64,000 bases of DNA from Pseudomonas sp. GM41(2012) (GTDB lineage Bacteria > Pseudomonadota > Gammaproteobacteria > Pseudomonadales > Pseudomonadaceae). The stretch spans positions 1,302,001 through 1,366,000 of the forward strand of contig NZ_AKJN02000006.1 of the NCBI RefSeq assembly GCF_000282315.2, in the 5' to 3' direction. The notes under the pieces are model-generated. The model did not search any database, was not told the origin of the DNA, and saw only the letters and a program-made list of their open reading frames with translations. Of the stretch, positions 32,326 through 42,270 are shown one piece after another (the first letter of the stretch is position 1; the number at the start of each line of letters is the position of its first letter). A program made the position numbers and the translations under genes.

Positions 32326-33389
32326 TGCGCAGCGAACACGATATCGACGACAGCGCCTCGCTGCTGGAGCAGGTCAACCAGGCGCTGCAAAACGCCACGC
32401 CGTTGCGTATTCAAGGCGCCAACAGCAAGGCGTTTCTTGGGCGCATTGTGGCAGGCGAAGTGCTCGACACGCGCAGCCACCGAGGCATCGTCAGCTACGA
32501 CCCGACCGAATTGGTGATCACCGCTCGCTGCGGCACCCCGCTGGCAGAACTGGCGGAAGTGTTGGACGCGGCACAGCAGATGTTGCCCTGCGAACCGCCC
32601 TCCTTCGGCGATGGCGCCACGGTCGGCGGCATGATTGCCAGCGGGCTATCGGGACCACGGCGTCCCTGGTCCGGATCCGTCAGGGACTTTGTCCTCGGGA
32701 CACGGGTCATCACCGGTCACGGCAAGCATTTACGCTTCGGTGGCGAAGTCATGAAAAACGTCGCCGGCTACGACCTGTCGCGGCTGATGGCCGGCAGCTA
32801 CGGCTCGTTGGGCGTGATCACCGAAGTCTCGCTCAAGGTCCTGCCCAAGCCGCGTCAAGCGTTAAGCATCAGCCTGGAAATGGACAGTGATCGCGCCTTG
32901 CTGCGCCTCGCCGAATGGGGCCAGCAACCGTTGCCGATCAGTGCTGCGTGCCACGATGGGCAGCGCCTGCACCTGCGACTTGAGGGTGGCGAAGGTTCAG
33001 TGGCAGCGGCACATGACCGATTGGGCGGCGAGTTGCTCGACGCTTCGTATTGGGAGGATCTCAACGAACATCGATTGAGTTTCTTCGATGAGGACCAGGC
33101 ACTTTGGCGCCTGTCCGTCCCTCACAGCACGCCTCGGCTTTCCCTGCCTGGCGGTCAGTTGCTCGATTGGGGCGGTGCGCAGCGCTGGCTCAAATCCGAT
33201 GCAGAGGCAATGTTCATTCGCTCGATCGTCGAAGAAGTCGGCGGGCATGTGACCTGCTACACCCATGGTCTGATCGACAGCCCGTTTCAACCGTTGCCTG
33301 ACGCATTGATACGCTACCACCGGAACTTGAAGCTACAACTCGATCCCCGGGGCATCTTCAACCCCGGGCGACTGTACGCGGAGCTTTGA
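32325..33389 (+). CDS. glcE: Glycolate oxidase subunit GlcE (FAD-binding)
   Basis: The 354-residue protein resembles a truncated GlcD, with its own PCMH domain: LRIQGANSKAFLG near 27, FGDGATVGGMIASGLSGPRR near 95 and GGEVMKNVAGYDLSRLMAGS near 140. It starts in the TGATG overlap with glcD and ends three bases before glcF. GlcE is required with GlcD and GlcF for glycolate dehydrogenase activity in E. coli. Length and order match the known operon. Confidence 0.94.
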   Translation: MRSEHDIDDSASLLEQVNQALQNATPLRIQGANSKAFLGRIVAGEVLDTRSHRGIVSYDPTELVITARCGTPLAELAEVLDAAQQMLPCEPPSFGDGATVGGMIASGLSGPRRPWSGSVRDFVLGTRVITGHGKHLRFGGEVMKNVAGYDLSRLMAGSYGSLGVITEVSLKVLPKPRQALSISLEMDSDRALLRLAEWGQQPLPISAACHDGQRLHLRLEGGEGSVAAAHDRLGGELLDASYWEDLNEHRLSFFDEDQALWRLSVPHSTPRLSLPGGQLLDWGGAQRWLKSDAEAMFIRSIVEEVGGHVTCYTHGLIDSPFQPLPDALIRYHRNLKLQLDPRGIFNPGRLYAEL

Positions 33390-33392
33390 TCC

Positions 33393-34634
33393 ATGCAGAC
33401 CACCTTGAGCGAACAAGCCCGCCAACTGCCCCGCGCCGAAGAAGCCGAAAGCATCTTGCGCACCTGCGTGCACTGCGGTTTCTGCAATGCCACCTGCCCG
33501 ACCTATCAATTGCTCGGCGATGAACTGGATGGACCGCGGGGCCGCATCTACCTGATCAAGCAGGTTCTGGAGGGCAACGAAGTCACGCAGAAGACCCAAC
33601 AGCACCTGGATCGCTGCCTGTCCTGCCGTAACTGCGAAACCACCTGCCCTTCCGGCGTCGACTATCACAACTTGCTGGACATCGGCCGGGCGGTGGTCGA
33701 TGCGGCGGTGCCGCGCCCACTTGGTGAGCGCTTGTTGCGTGAAGGTTTGCGCAGCGTCGTCCCCAATCCGGCGCTGTTCAAAGCTCTGGTCAGCAGTGGT
33801 CAGGTGTTCCGGGCGTTGTTGCCCAACACCTTGCAGATAAAGCTGCCTCGCCGCGTCTATCCGGCCAAGCCGCGCCCGGTCACTCGCCACGCCCGGCAGG
33901 TGCTGATGCTCGAAGGCTGCGTGCAACCGAGTCTGTCGCCCAATACCAACGCCGCCGCTGCGCGAGTACTGGATCGACTGGGGATCAGCGTCATCGCGAC
34001 CCGCGAGGCCGGATGCTGCGGCGCCGTGGATTATCACCTCGACGCTCAGGCGGCCGGCCTGGATCGTGCCCGTCGCAACATTGACGCGTGGTGGCCAAGC
34101 ATTGAAAACGGTGCCGAAGCCATTGTGCAAACCGCCAGCGGTTGCGGCGCCTTCATCAAAGATTATGGTCACCTGCTCAGCACCGACCCGGCCTATGCCG
34201 AGAAGGCGAAAAAGGTCAGTGCGCTGGCCAAGGATCTGGTCGAAGTGCTGCGCGACGAGCCGCTGGAAAAACTCGGTATCCACAGCGCCCAACGCCTGGC
34301 CTTTCATTGCCCCTGCACTTTGCAGCACGCGCAGAAACTGGGGGGTGCGGTGGAAGCGATTCTGACGAGTCTGGGCTTCAACCTCACGCCTGTTGCCGAC
34401 AGTCACCTGTGCTGCGGCTCGGCGGGCACCTATTCGCTGACCCAACCCGAACTGTCCCGGCAACTGCGCGACAACAAGCTCAATGCGCTGGAAAGCGGAC
34501 ATCCCGAAGTCATTGTCACGGCCAATATCGGCTGTCAGTCCCACCTCGACGGTGCGGGCCGAACCCCTGTCAGGCACTGGATCGAACTGGTCGAAGCCGC
34601 CTTGCCCTCACCGAGCACTGGAGTATCCCCATGA
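33393..34634 (+). CDS. glcF: Glycolate oxidase iron-sulfur subunit GlcF
   Basis: The 413-residue protein has two 4Fe-4S motifs (CVHCGFCNATCP near 28-39 and CLSCRNCETTCP near 77-88), then two CCG-type cysteine-rich domains (GCCGAVDYH near 210 and LCCGSAGTYSLTQP near 340). It passes electrons from GlcDE to the quinone pool. The gene overlaps glcG by ATGA, and length agrees with E. coli GlcF (407). Confidence 0.95.
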   Translation: MQTTLSEQARQLPRAEEAESILRTCVHCGFCNATCPTYQLLGDELDGPRGRIYLIKQVLEGNEVTQKTQQHLDRCLSCRNCETTCPSGVDYHNLLDIGRAVVDAAVPRPLGERLLREGLRSVVPNPALFKALVSSGQVFRALLPNTLQIKLPRRVYPAKPRPVTRHARQVLMLEGCVQPSLSPNTNAAAARVLDRLGISVIATREAGCCGAVDYHLDAQAAGLDRARRNIDAWWPSIENGAEAIVQTASGCGAFIKDYGHLLSTDPAYAEKAKKVSALAKDLVEVLRDEPLEKLGIHSAQRLAFHCPCTLQHAQKLGGAVEAILTSLGFNLTPVADSHLCCGSAGTYSLTQPELSRQLRDNKLNALESGHPEVIVTANIGCQSHLDGAGRTPVRHWIELVEAALPSPSTGVSP

Positions 34635-35032
34635 AAAGCAAAGCCGTACTGAGCCAGACCGAAGTCAGCCAAATTCTCGCGGCTGCACGCACCGAAGCGC
34701 AGAACAACCAATGGGCCGTGACCATCGTGATTGTCGATGACGGCGGTCATCCCCTGGCCCTCGAACGCCTCGACGGTTGCGCTCCGATTGGCGCCTACAT
34801 CGCCACCGAAAAGGCCCGCACGTCGGCCCTGGGTCGGCGCGAATCCAAAGGTTATGAAGAGATGGTCAATGGCGGGCGCCACGCCTTTTTGTCGGCGCCA
34901 TTGCTGACGTCGCTTGAGGGCGGCGTGCCAATCATCGTCGACGGTCAGGTGATCGGCGCGGTTGGCGTGTCCGGGGTCAAGGCCGAGCAGGACGCGCAGG
35001 TGGCCAAAGCTGGGGCGCAATGCCTGAACTGA
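34631..35032 (+). CDS. glcG: GlcG/HbpS-like protein
   Basis: The 133-residue protein has the GlcG/HbpS (DUF336) fold: [19 protein letters not shown] near 37-56, [12 protein letters not shown] and the C-terminal [21 protein letters not shown]. GlcG is encoded in glycolate operons, but its role is not settled; related proteins bind haem or small molecules. Translation starts in the ATGA overlap with glcF. Malate synthase follows after a 50-base gap. Confidence 0.93.
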   Translation: MKSKAVLSQTEVSQILAAARTEAQNNQWAVTIVIVDDGGHPLALERLDGCAPIGAYIATEKARTSALGRRESKGYEEMVNGGRHAFLSAPLLTSLEGGVPIIVDGQVIGAVGVSGVKAEQDAQVAKAGAQCLN

Positions 35033-35082
35033 ACAGGGCGTTATCTGCGCTCGATAAATTCTGTGTGATGGAGATGCAAAAA

Positions 35083-37263
35083 GTGACCGATTTCGTGAAC
35101 TGCCAAGGCCTCACGGTCGCGCCTGTCTTGCAACGTTTCGTTGATCTGGACGTGCTGCCGGGAACCGGCCTGGCCCCTCAAGCGTTCTGGAGTGGTTTCG
35201 CCGCACTGGTGCATGAACTGGCACCGATCAACCGCGCGCTACTGGCTGAACGCGATCGCCTGCAAACCGAACTGGACACCTGGCACCGCGTCCACCCGGG
35301 GCCGGTGACTGACATGCCGGCTTATCGCAGCTTCCTCAGCGGTATCGGTTACCTGCAACCGCAACCCGCAGACGTCAAGGTCAGCACCGCCAACGTCGAT
35401 ACGGAGATCAGTGTGCAGGCCGGACCGCAACTGGTTGTCCCGGCCGTCAACGCGCGTTATGCGCTCAACGCCGCCAATGCGCGCTGGGGCTCGCTGTACG
35501 ACGCGCTCTACGGTACCGATGTGATTTCCAATGACGGCGGCGCCGAACCGGGCCGGACTTACAACCCGGTACGCGGGGCGAAAGTCATCGCGTTTGCCCG
35601 TGGCTTCCTGGATCAGGCATTCCCCTTGAGCAGCGGTTCCCATGCCGAGGTGGCGCGTTACCGAATCGACAACGGCACACTGGAAGCCACCTTGAAAGAC
35701 GGCAGCCAAACCGGTTTATCGAACGCCGCGCAGTACATCGGCTACCAGGGTTCCCTCGCTGATCCCACGGCCATTCTGCTGAAAAACAACGATCTGCACG
35801 TCGAGATTCAGATCGATCGACAGAGCGTTATCGGTCAGGCTGACGCTGCCGGGGTCAAGGATCTGCTGATTGAAGCAGCCCTCTCAACCATCATTGATTG
35901 TGAAGACTCGGTGGCGGCGGTCGACGCTGATGACAAGGTGCAGGTGTACCGCAACTGGCTGGGTTTGATGAAAGGCGACCTGAAAGAAGACCTGGAGAAA
36001 AACGGTAAAACCATCACCCGGCGGCTGAACCCTGACCGTGAGTACACCGCCGCCGATGGCCGCTCACTGTCGCTGCACGGGCGGTCGTTGTTGTTCATCC
36101 GCAACGTCGGACACCTGATGACCAGCCCGGCGATTCTCGACAAGGATGGACTGGAAATCCCGGAAGGCATTCTCGACGGCGTCATCACCAGCCTGATCGC
36201 TCTGCATGACCTGCAACGTCGCGGTAACTCCCGCACCGGTAGCGTCTACATCGTCAAACCAAAAATGCATGGCCCCACCGAAGTGGCCTTCGCCGAGCAG
36301 TTGTTCAGCCGCATCGAAGACCTGCTCCAGCTCGAACGCCATACCCTGAAAATGGGCATCATGGACGAGGAGCGGCGCACCAGCGTCAACCTCAAGACCT
36401 GCATCGCGGCAGCTTCCTCACGGGTCGCGTTCATCAACACTGGTTTCCTGGATCGCACCGGCGACGAAATGCACACCGCCATGGAAGCGGGCGCGATGTT
36501 GCGCAAGGGCGACATGAAAAATACCTCGTGGATCGAGGCCTACGAGCGCAACAACGTGCTCGTCGGTCTGGATTGTGGATTGCGTGGGCGGGCGCAGATC
36601 GGTAAAGGCATGTGGGCCATGCCGGACCGGATGGCCGATATGCTCAAGCAAAAAATCGCCCACCCGAAAGCGGGGGCGAATACCGCGTGGGTACCCTCGC
36701 CGACCGCTGCGACTCTGCACGCACTGCATTACCATCAGGTCAATGTGCGCTCGGTGCAAGAGTCCCTTGAAACAACAGACTTCGGTGGCGCCAGCCCGGC
36801 ACTTCTGGACGGTTTGCTCAGCGTACCGGTCGTCACCGCCCCATCCTGGTCGGCCGATGAGATTCGTCAGGAAGTCGAAAACAATGCCCAAGGCTTGCTG
36901 GGGTATGTGGTGCGTTGGGTCGAACAAGGCATCGGCTGCTCGAAAGTGCCCGACATCCATAACGTGGGGCTGATGGAAGATCGCGCGACCTTGCGCATTT
37001 CCAGCCAGCACATGGCCAACTGGCTGCGACACGGGGTGATCAGCAAGGATCAGGTCGTCGAGATATTGCAGCGCATGGCGCGGGTCGTTGATGAGCAAAA
37101 CGCCGGTGATCCGATCTACACGCCTATGGCACCGGACTTCGAGCAGTCGGTTGCGTTTCAAGCGGCCTGCGCACTGGTGTTTGAGGGATGCGTACAACCT
37201 AATGGTTATACCGAACCGCTGCTGCATAAATTCCGGCGCGCGTACAAGCAGTCGAGGGTGTAA
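35083..37263 (+). CDS. glcB: Malate synthase G
   Basis: The 726-residue protein matches malate synthase G (about 723-725 in E. coli and P. aeruginosa). It has catalytic-domain segments [28 protein letters not shown] and [17 protein letters not shown], and a C-terminal [17 protein letters not shown] end ([13 protein letters not shown]). It condenses glyoxylate and acetyl-CoA to malate, completing glycolate use. I chose GTG 35083, with GGAGAT seven bases upstream, for the family length; in-frame ATGs at 35068 and 35074 are alternatives. The gene ends just before a terminator. Confidence 0.93.
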   Translation: MTDFVNCQGLTVAPVLQRFVDLDVLPGTGLAPQAFWSGFAALVHELAPINRALLAERDRLQTELDTWHRVHPGPVTDMPAYRSFLSGIGYLQPQPADVKVSTANVDTEISVQAGPQLVVPAVNARYALNAANARWGSLYDALYGTDVISNDGGAEPGRTYNPVRGAKVIAFARGFLDQAFPLSSGSHAEVARYRIDNGTLEATLKDGSQTGLSNAAQYIGYQGSLADPTAILLKNNDLHVEIQIDRQSVIGQADAAGVKDLLIEAALSTIIDCEDSVAAVDADDKVQVYRNWLGLMKGDLKEDLEKNGKTITRRLNPDREYTAADGRSLSLHGRSLLFIRNVGHLMTSPAILDKDGLEIPEGILDGVITSLIALHDLQRRGNSRTGSVYIVKPKMHGPTEVAFAEQLFSRIEDLLQLERHTLKMGIMDEERRTSVNLKTCIAAASSRVAFINTGFLDRTGDEMHTAMEAGAMLRKGDMKNTSWIEAYERNNVLVGLDCGLRGRAQIGKGMWAMPDRMADMLKQKIAHPKAGANTAWVPSPTAATLHALHYHQVNVRSVQESLETTDFGGASPALLDGLLSVPVVTAPSWSADEIRQEVENNAQGLLGYVVRWVEQGIGCSKVPDIHNVGLMEDRATLRISSQHMANWLRHGVISKDQVVEILQRMARVVDEQNAGDPIYTPMAPDFEQSVAFQAACALVFEGCVQPNGYTEPLLHKFRRAYKQSRV

Positions 37264-37282
37264 TCGGAGGAAATAAAAAAAG

Positions 37283-37306
37283 AAGAGGCTAAGGCCTCTT
37301 TTTTTG
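37283..37306 (+). terminator. Intrinsic terminator after glcB
   Basis: AAGAGGC (37283-37289) pairs with GCCTCTT (37294-37300), with a 4-base loop, and is followed by a run of T. It ends the glcDEFGB transcript 20 bases after the stop. Confidence 0.9.
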
Positions 37307-37363
37307 TGAGCGGCTACGCTCGGTAGGTATCGCTCACCGACCCGCCCAAGAGGAAGCGCACAG

Positions 37364-38251
37364 ATGCCCCGTCTCACTGCGAAAGACTTTGCTCCGGAAC
37401 TGCTCGAACTGTACGACTACTACGCCCACGGCAAGATCAACCGGCGTGAGTTTCTGGATCGGGCGGCGTTGTTCACTTTGGGTGGTTTGACCGCCAGCGC
37501 GCTCCTCGCCGCCCTGAGCCCGAATTATGCGCTCGCCGAGCAGGTTGAATTTACTGACCCGGACATCGTTGCCGAATACATCACCTATCCATCCCCCAAG
37601 GGCAACGGGCAAGTCCGTGGCTATCTGGTGCGCCCGGCGAAAGCCACCGGCAAGGTGCCGGCGGTGGTGGTCGTGCATGAAAACCGCGGGCTCAACCCGT
37701 ATATCGAAGACGTCGCGCGGCGTGTGGCCAAAGCAGGCTTCATCGCCCTCGCCCCTGATGGCCTGACGTCGGTGGGCGGCTATCCCGGCAATGACGACAA
37801 GGGCCGGGAGCTGCAGGCGACCGTCGACCCGGAAAAGCTCATGAACGACTTTTTCGCCGCCATCGAATGGCTGATGAAGCATGACGCGACCACTGGAAAA
37901 GTCGGGATCACCGGGTTCTGCTACGGCGGTGGCGTCGTCAATGCGGCGGCCGTGGCTTATCCGGAACTGGCGGCTGCCGTGTCTTTTTATGGCCGCCAGC
38001 CAGAGTCCAAGGATGTCCCCCGGATCAAGGCGCCGGTGATGCTTCACTACGGCGAACTGGATACCCGCATCAACGAAGGTTGGCCCGCCTATGAGAAGGC
38101 ACTGAAAGCTGCGGGCAAAACCTATGAGGCGTACATCTACCCCGGCGCCAACCATGGTTTCCATAACGACTCCACGCCTCGATACGACGAAGCCGCGGCC
38201 AAGCTGGCCTGGGACCGGACGCTGGGGTGGTTTCGGCGGTACCTGGCTTAA
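37364..38251 (+). CDS. Exported dienelactone hydrolase family protein
   Basis: The 295-residue alpha/beta hydrolase has the dienelactone-hydrolase triad: Cys186 in GFCYGGG, Asp233 in ELDTRI and His in ANHGF (about 264). The N-terminus has NRREFL (26-31) before a hydrophobic stretch ending YALA near 58, a likely Tat signal, so it acts in the periplasm. The true substrate need not be a dienelactone. The gene stands alone after the glc terminator, and its last 4 bases overlap the converging mug gene. Confidence 0.85.
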   Translation: MPRLTAKDFAPELLELYDYYAHGKINRREFLDRAALFTLGGLTASALLAALSPNYALAEQVEFTDPDIVAEYITYPSPKGNGQVRGYLVRPAKATGKVPAVVVVHENRGLNPYIEDVARRVAKAGFIALAPDGLTSVGGYPGNDDKGRELQATVDPEKLMNDFFAAIEWLMKHDATTGKVGITGFCYGGGVVNAAAVAYPELAAAVSFYGRQPESKDVPRIKAPVMLHYGELDTRINEGWPAYEKALKAAGKTYEAYIYPGANHGFHNDSTPRYDEAAAKLAWDRTLGWFRRYLA

Positions 38252-38781
38252 TGGTGAGGTTGCTCGCCGGTTGCTAAATAGAGTTGGCGGTACGCGCCCA
38301 CCAGTTGATCAAGTGTGAACGCGCGATTTCGCCCGCTGGGATTGGGCAGGATCCATACCGAGGCATTGCCGAAGGTCTTTGGCTGAAGCCCCCACGCAAT
38401 GTCTCGCTGGCCGGATAGCGCGCAATACGCCGCTTTACCGAGAAACGCCACAAAGCGCGGCGCATAGCGCAGGATTTTTTGTTCAAAATCCGCAGCGGCA
38501 GCGATGAATTCATGGGCAGACAGCTGATCCGCTCGGGCCGTAGGCCGTTCAACCACGGCCGTTAATCCACACTGATACTGCAAGATCGTCCGATCGTTTT
38601 CCGGGCGCACTTCCTCAGGCGTAAAGCCGGCGAGATGCAGCGTGCGCCAGAAGCGATTGCCCCGGCCCGCAAAATGGTGGCCTTGAGCAGCGGCAGTCAT
38701 GCCTGGGTTGATGCCACAAAAAATCACGGCCAGCTGTTCGGCAAGAATATCGTCGAGTCCTTCACTCACCGGAAACCTCAC
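38248..38781 (-). CDS. mug: G/U mismatch-specific uracil/thymine-DNA glycosylase
   Basis: The 177-residue protein has the family-2 uracil-DNA glycosylase motifs GINPG (23-27) and NPSGRN (near 150), with [11 protein letters not shown] between. It removes uracil, ethenocytosine and thymine from mismatches with guanine. The start is taken as GTG 38781, which overlaps the TetR stop (GTGA); a TTG at 38790 is less likely. It is co-oriented and translationally coupled to the TetR gene, an unusual partner for a repair enzyme. Confidence 0.85.
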   Translation of the reverse strand: MRFPVSEGLDDILAEQLAVIFCGINPGMTAAAQGHHFAGRGNRFWRTLHLAGFTPEEVRPENDRTILQYQCGLTAVVERPTARADQLSAHEFIAAAADFEQKILRYAPRFVAFLGKAAYCALSGQRDIAWGLQPKTFGNASVWILPNPSGRNRAFTLDQLVGAYRQLYLATGEQPHH

Positions 38782-39404
38782 CCACCGCAAATCACGTTGA
38801 CCGCACTGCGTGCAAGCTCGGTCAATTCAGCGCGGGATTTGCCCGCCCGCGCACGTATCGAAATGCTATGCAGCAGGGATGACGCGAGCACGGCAAGGGC
38901 TGCCGGGTCGACATCGCCTTTCAATTCACCAGAACTGATGGCCGCTCGCAGACGCGTTTCAAGTTCGGCATCGAGCCTGCTGAGCCGGTCCGACAGCACG
39001 TCTCGAATTTCAGAATCCTCGACGGCTTCGGTCGTCGCCGTGCCAATCGCAAAGCACCCACGCGGCTGGCCGTCACCCGAGAAGTAGATCGACAGCTGCC
39101 CCTCATAAAACCGCATCAATGCCTGGCTCAAGGTCAGTTCGCTGTCCGTCAGCGCCTCCTGCATGGCCGCAGCGGCAAACTCCCAGTACTGCTCCAGCGC
39201 TTTTATATACAGCGCGTGCTTGTCGCCGAATGCCGCATAGAGGCTTGGGCGATTCATCCCGGCGGCCGTGGCGATGCTGTCCAGAGAAGCGCCGGAATAT
39301 CCGGTACTCCAAAAAACATCAAGCGCCTGCAGCAGCGCTGTCTGCGGGTCATACGCGCGTGGGCGGCCGCGGCCTTTCGCCTCTGTAATCTTTTTTTGTG
39401 CCAT
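38778..39404 (-). CDS. TetR-family repressor of the adjacent efflux operon
   Basis: The 208-residue protein has a TetR helix-turn-helix (about 28-60: GYSGASLDSIATAAGMNRPSL, then YAAFGDKHALY). The ligand domain carries GQPRGCFAIGTATTEA (about 112-127), the AcrR/NemR-like subgroup wording. It is divergent from an EmrA-EmrB-outer membrane factor operon starting at 39631 and is its probable repressor. AAGGAT lies upstream of ATG 39404. The downstream mug gene is coupled to it. Confidence 0.85.
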   Translation of the reverse strand: MAQKKITEAKGRGRPRAYDPQTALLQALDVFWSTGYSGASLDSIATAAGMNRPSLYAAFGDKHALYIKALEQYWEFAAAAMQEALTDSELTLSQALMRFYEGQLSIYFSGDGQPRGCFAIGTATTEAVEDSEIRDVLSDRLSRLDAELETRLRAAISSGELKGDVDPAALAVLASSLLHSISIRARAGKSRAELTELARSAVNVICGG

Positions 39405-39470
39405 GTCGTACAAAATCCTTGAATGAAGGTGAGCTTGGGGGATATTCTTACACCATCGCACAAAATTAAG
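39388..39470. promoter_or_regulatory. Candidate TetR operator region
   Basis: An inverted repeat TTTTGT-N10-ACAAAA spans the TetR start codon (about 39393-39415). The half-site TCG[TC]ACAAAAT occurs twice in the same orientation (39406-39416 and 39456-39466). The gap to the pump operon start at 39631 has no gene. Sites overlapping the repressor start would fit autoregulation, but assignment is by pattern only. Confidence 0.35.
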
Positions 39471-39630
39471 GAACCAGAAATTCCTTGGCTTTGAGGTTTG
39501 TTGTAGCGGAGCTCGAACTGGGTATTGCGGCGACGAAACAGAGGCGGCGGAGCGATCCTCCTGACCGCACACGGTATGGCTGTTTTTGCGGGTGTTAGCC
39601 CGACTTCCCGGTTAATAGGTGCAATCGATC

Positions 39631-40767
39631 ATGACCAAACAGTTCGACATCCCAGCTACACAGACCTTCGAGCATCCAGGGCCGAACCCGTCTGACTCAC
39701 CGATCAAGAAGCCGCTTAAAGAGAAAATTCGGCCATTGCTGATGGTGGGGTTCCCTGTCCTCTTCGCTGCGGTTGGGTACGCCCACTATGTCGCGGGTGA
39801 GCCCTTTGTTTCGACCGATAACGCTTACGCCCGAGTGGCAAAGGCATCGGTCAACGCGCGCATTTCCGGGCAAGTCGTCGAAGTCGCAGTCGAAGACAAC
39901 CAGCCTGTTCACAAGGGCCAGATTCTGTTCAGGATCGACCCGAAACCGCTGCAGATCGCCGTTGACCGTGCACAAGCGCAGTTGAGCGTCGCGCGGTTGC
40001 GCATCGATGGCCTCAAGGCCAGCTACCGCCAGCAGCAGGCTGAACTGCAATCGGCTAAAGAGTCGGCCGATTTCGACCAGCGGGATTTTGCCCGCAAGAA
40101 GGCCCTGGTCGCTACAGAGTTTGTCTCGCGCTCGATTTACGAGCGCGCCGACACTGACGTTAAAGTGGCCCGGCAACGAATCGCATCGGTCGAACAACAG
40201 ATCGCCAGCACGGTCGTTGCCTTGAACGGCAATCCAAACATCGAAGCCGATAGTCACCCGTCGGTTCGCGAGGCCAAGGCTCAGCTCGACGAGGCGCAGC
40301 TGTATCTCTCGTACGCGACGGTGTATGCGCCGGACGATGGCATCGTGGCCAAGGTCGACGATTTGCAGGTGGGCAACTATGTGAACAACGGTGCGCCAGC
40401 CTTTGCCCTGCTGTCCGATCGCGAGATCTGGGTAGAGGCCAACTTCCGTGAAACCGACGTGACCCACATGCGTCCAGGCCAGGACGCGACCATCAGGATC
40501 GATACGTATCCTGATCGCGTCTTCAAAGCCCACGTGACCAGCATGAGCCCCGGTGCCGGGTCAGACTTCGCCCTGCTGCCGCCTGAAAATGCGACCGGCA
40601 ATTGGGTCAAGGTTGTGCAGCGGGTGCCGGTCCGACTCGAACTCGATGAGGTCGACCCTGCCCTGCCGCTTTTCTCGGGTACCAGCGCCACGGTCAAGGT
40701 CGATACCGGTTATCGCACGCCTTGGTGGCATCCGCTCAAGGCCCTGTTAACCGCAGGTAACTTCTGA
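39631..40767 (+). CDS. HlyD/EmrA-family membrane fusion protein
   Basis: The 378-residue adaptor has one N-terminal membrane helix (about 33-54), a split lipoyl domain (STDNAYARVAKASVNARISG near 63 and LSYATVYAPDDGIV near 227), a coiled coil (about 110-205) and a C-terminal beta-barrel, as in EmrA. It links the MFS pump encoded next (TGATG overlap) with the outer membrane factor encoded third. The ATG at 39631 is chosen over a GTG 12 bases upstream. Confidence 0.88.
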   Translation: MTKQFDIPATQTFEHPGPNPSDSPIKKPLKEKIRPLLMVGFPVLFAAVGYAHYVAGEPFVSTDNAYARVAKASVNARISGQVVEVAVEDNQPVHKGQILFRIDPKPLQIAVDRAQAQLSVARLRIDGLKASYRQQQAELQSAKESADFDQRDFARKKALVATEFVSRSIYERADTDVKVARQRIASVEQQIASTVVALNGNPNIEADSHPSVREAKAQLDEAQLYLSYATVYAPDDGIVAKVDDLQVGNYVNNGAPAFALLSDREIWVEANFRETDVTHMRPGQDATIRIDTYPDRVFKAHVTSMSPGAGSDFALLPPENATGNWVKVVQRVPVRLELDEVDPALPLFSGTSATVKVDTGYRTPWWHPLKALLTAGNF

Positions 40768-42251
40768 TGAACGCCAAACTTGCCGGACCTCAAGGTGCGC
40801 GGACATTAAGGTTCGCCGCGCTGCTCGCGACCTATATGCAGTCGGCGAACCTGCCTTTGCCGAATGCGGTACTCAGGTTGATTCAGGGCAGTCTGTCGAT
40901 GACCGACGACCAGGCTGGCTGGATATTCACCTCGTACCTCGCGGCGAGCGCCATCACGATGCCGATTGCGCAATGGCTCGCCGGGCGCTATGGCTTGAAA
41001 CTGGTTTATCAAGCCGCGCTGGCCTTCTTCGTCCTTGGCTTGCTGCTCGCGACGCAGGCAACGACGCCGCTGGAATTCGTCGGCGCACGCATTATTCAAG
41101 GCCTGGCGAGTGGCGTGCTGGCACCGCTGTCGATGGCGATTTCCCTGGAGACATTGCCTCTCGAGAAACGTGCGAAATTTGGCGCAACGTGGACGGCCAT
41201 CGTGCTGTTCGGCATCGTCAGCGGCCCGAGCATCGGCGGCTGGCTCGGCGAACATTTCGGATGGCGCCCGATCTTCTACATCAGCCTTCCGCTGTCGGCA
41301 TTTATCTTCCTAGTGATGGCGCTGTTGCTTGCCGAGAAAAAGGCCGAGAAACGTCCGTCGTTCGACTTCTTTGGTTTCGGCAGCTTCACGCTGGGTTTGA
41401 TCAGCCTGCAAATGTTGCTCGACCGCGGAGAGCGCCTGGACTGGTTTTCCTCGACCGAGATCTGGCTGGAAGCGATCGGCTGTGCACTGGGGCTCTACCT
41501 GTTCGCTGCGCATGTGCTGACCACGAAGGTGCATTTCCTCAACAAGCGTTTGTTCAACGACCGCAACTTCGTGCTCTCGACGGTCATCTTTTTCGCCGTG
41601 GGTTTCGTGCTGTTGTCGACCATGGCGCTGACCTCGCCGATGCTCGACGAGATTCTCGGCTACCCGCCTGACACCACGGGTTCCCTGACGATTCCGCGCG
41701 GGATCGGGCTGGTCGGTGCGTTCCTGTTGATGAGCCGTGTTCCCGAGCGTTTCGACCGTCGGTTGTTCGTGGCGGCAGGCGTCGCCGTGGTGATTTATGC
41801 CAACTGGCTGATGCTCGGCTATTCGCCGTTGATGGACTGGTCGCCCGTGGCGGTGGCGGGTGCAATCCAGGGCATTGGCATCGGCATCTTGATGCCGTCG
41901 CTGACCAAGGTCGCATTCAGCACACTCGACCCGACGTTACGCCCGGAAGGCACCGGCCTGTTCAACCTGTCACGGGTGTACGGCAGCACCCTGGGCGTTG
42001 CGATTGTGCAGCTGTTTTTCTTCAACAACACGCAGGCGATGCACATGGCGCTGGCCAGTAACCTGACGCCGTATCGCGCCGCTGCGCATTCCGTGCCGAC
42101 GTCCCTGCAAGCACTGGCGGGGCTCAACGAAATGATCACCGGCCAGGCAGCGTTTATCGCGGTGGTCGACCAGTTCAAGATTTTGATGTTCGCGATGCTG
42201 GTGGTCAGCCCACTGGTTGTCTTTCTTCGCAAGCCCGTTCCGACCAACTAG
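40767..42251 (+). CDS. DHA2-family MFS efflux pump (EmrB-like)
   Basis: The 494-residue, 14-helix transporter starts in the TGATG overlap with the adaptor gene. It has the DHA2 features TYMQSANLPLPNAVLRLIQGS in helix 1, WLAGRYGLK (motif A) and FGIVSGPSIGGWLGEHFGWR (motif C). It is the energy-coupled pump of the tripartite system. Substrates are probably lipophilic antimicrobials or uncouplers, by family only; the TetR gene upstream implies induction by ligand. Confidence 0.88.
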   Translation: MNAKLAGPQGARTLRFAALLATYMQSANLPLPNAVLRLIQGSLSMTDDQAGWIFTSYLAASAITMPIAQWLAGRYGLKLVYQAALAFFVLGLLLATQATTPLEFVGARIIQGLASGVLAPLSMAISLETLPLEKRAKFGATWTAIVLFGIVSGPSIGGWLGEHFGWRPIFYISLPLSAFIFLVMALLLAEKKAEKRPSFDFFGFGSFTLGLISLQMLLDRGERLDWFSSTEIWLEAIGCALGLYLFAAHVLTTKVHFLNKRLFNDRNFVLSTVIFFAVGFVLLSTMALTSPMLDEILGYPPDTTGSLTIPRGIGLVGAFLLMSRVPERFDRRLFVAAGVAVVIYANWLMLGYSPLMDWSPVAVAGAIQGIGIGILMPSLTKVAFSTLDPTLRPEGTGLFNLSRVYGSTLGVAIVQLFFFNNTQAMHMALASNLTPYRAAAHSVPTSLQALAGLNEMITGQAAFIAVVDQFKILMFAMLVVSPLVVFLRKPVPTN

Positions 42252-42270
42252 TTTTCGTGGAGTTTGCCAA

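Noticed and set aside
33333..34577. 414-residue minus-strand ORF opposite glcF
   Set aside because: It is antisense to a gene with two 4Fe-4S motifs; composition is typical of a shadow frame in GC-rich DNA.
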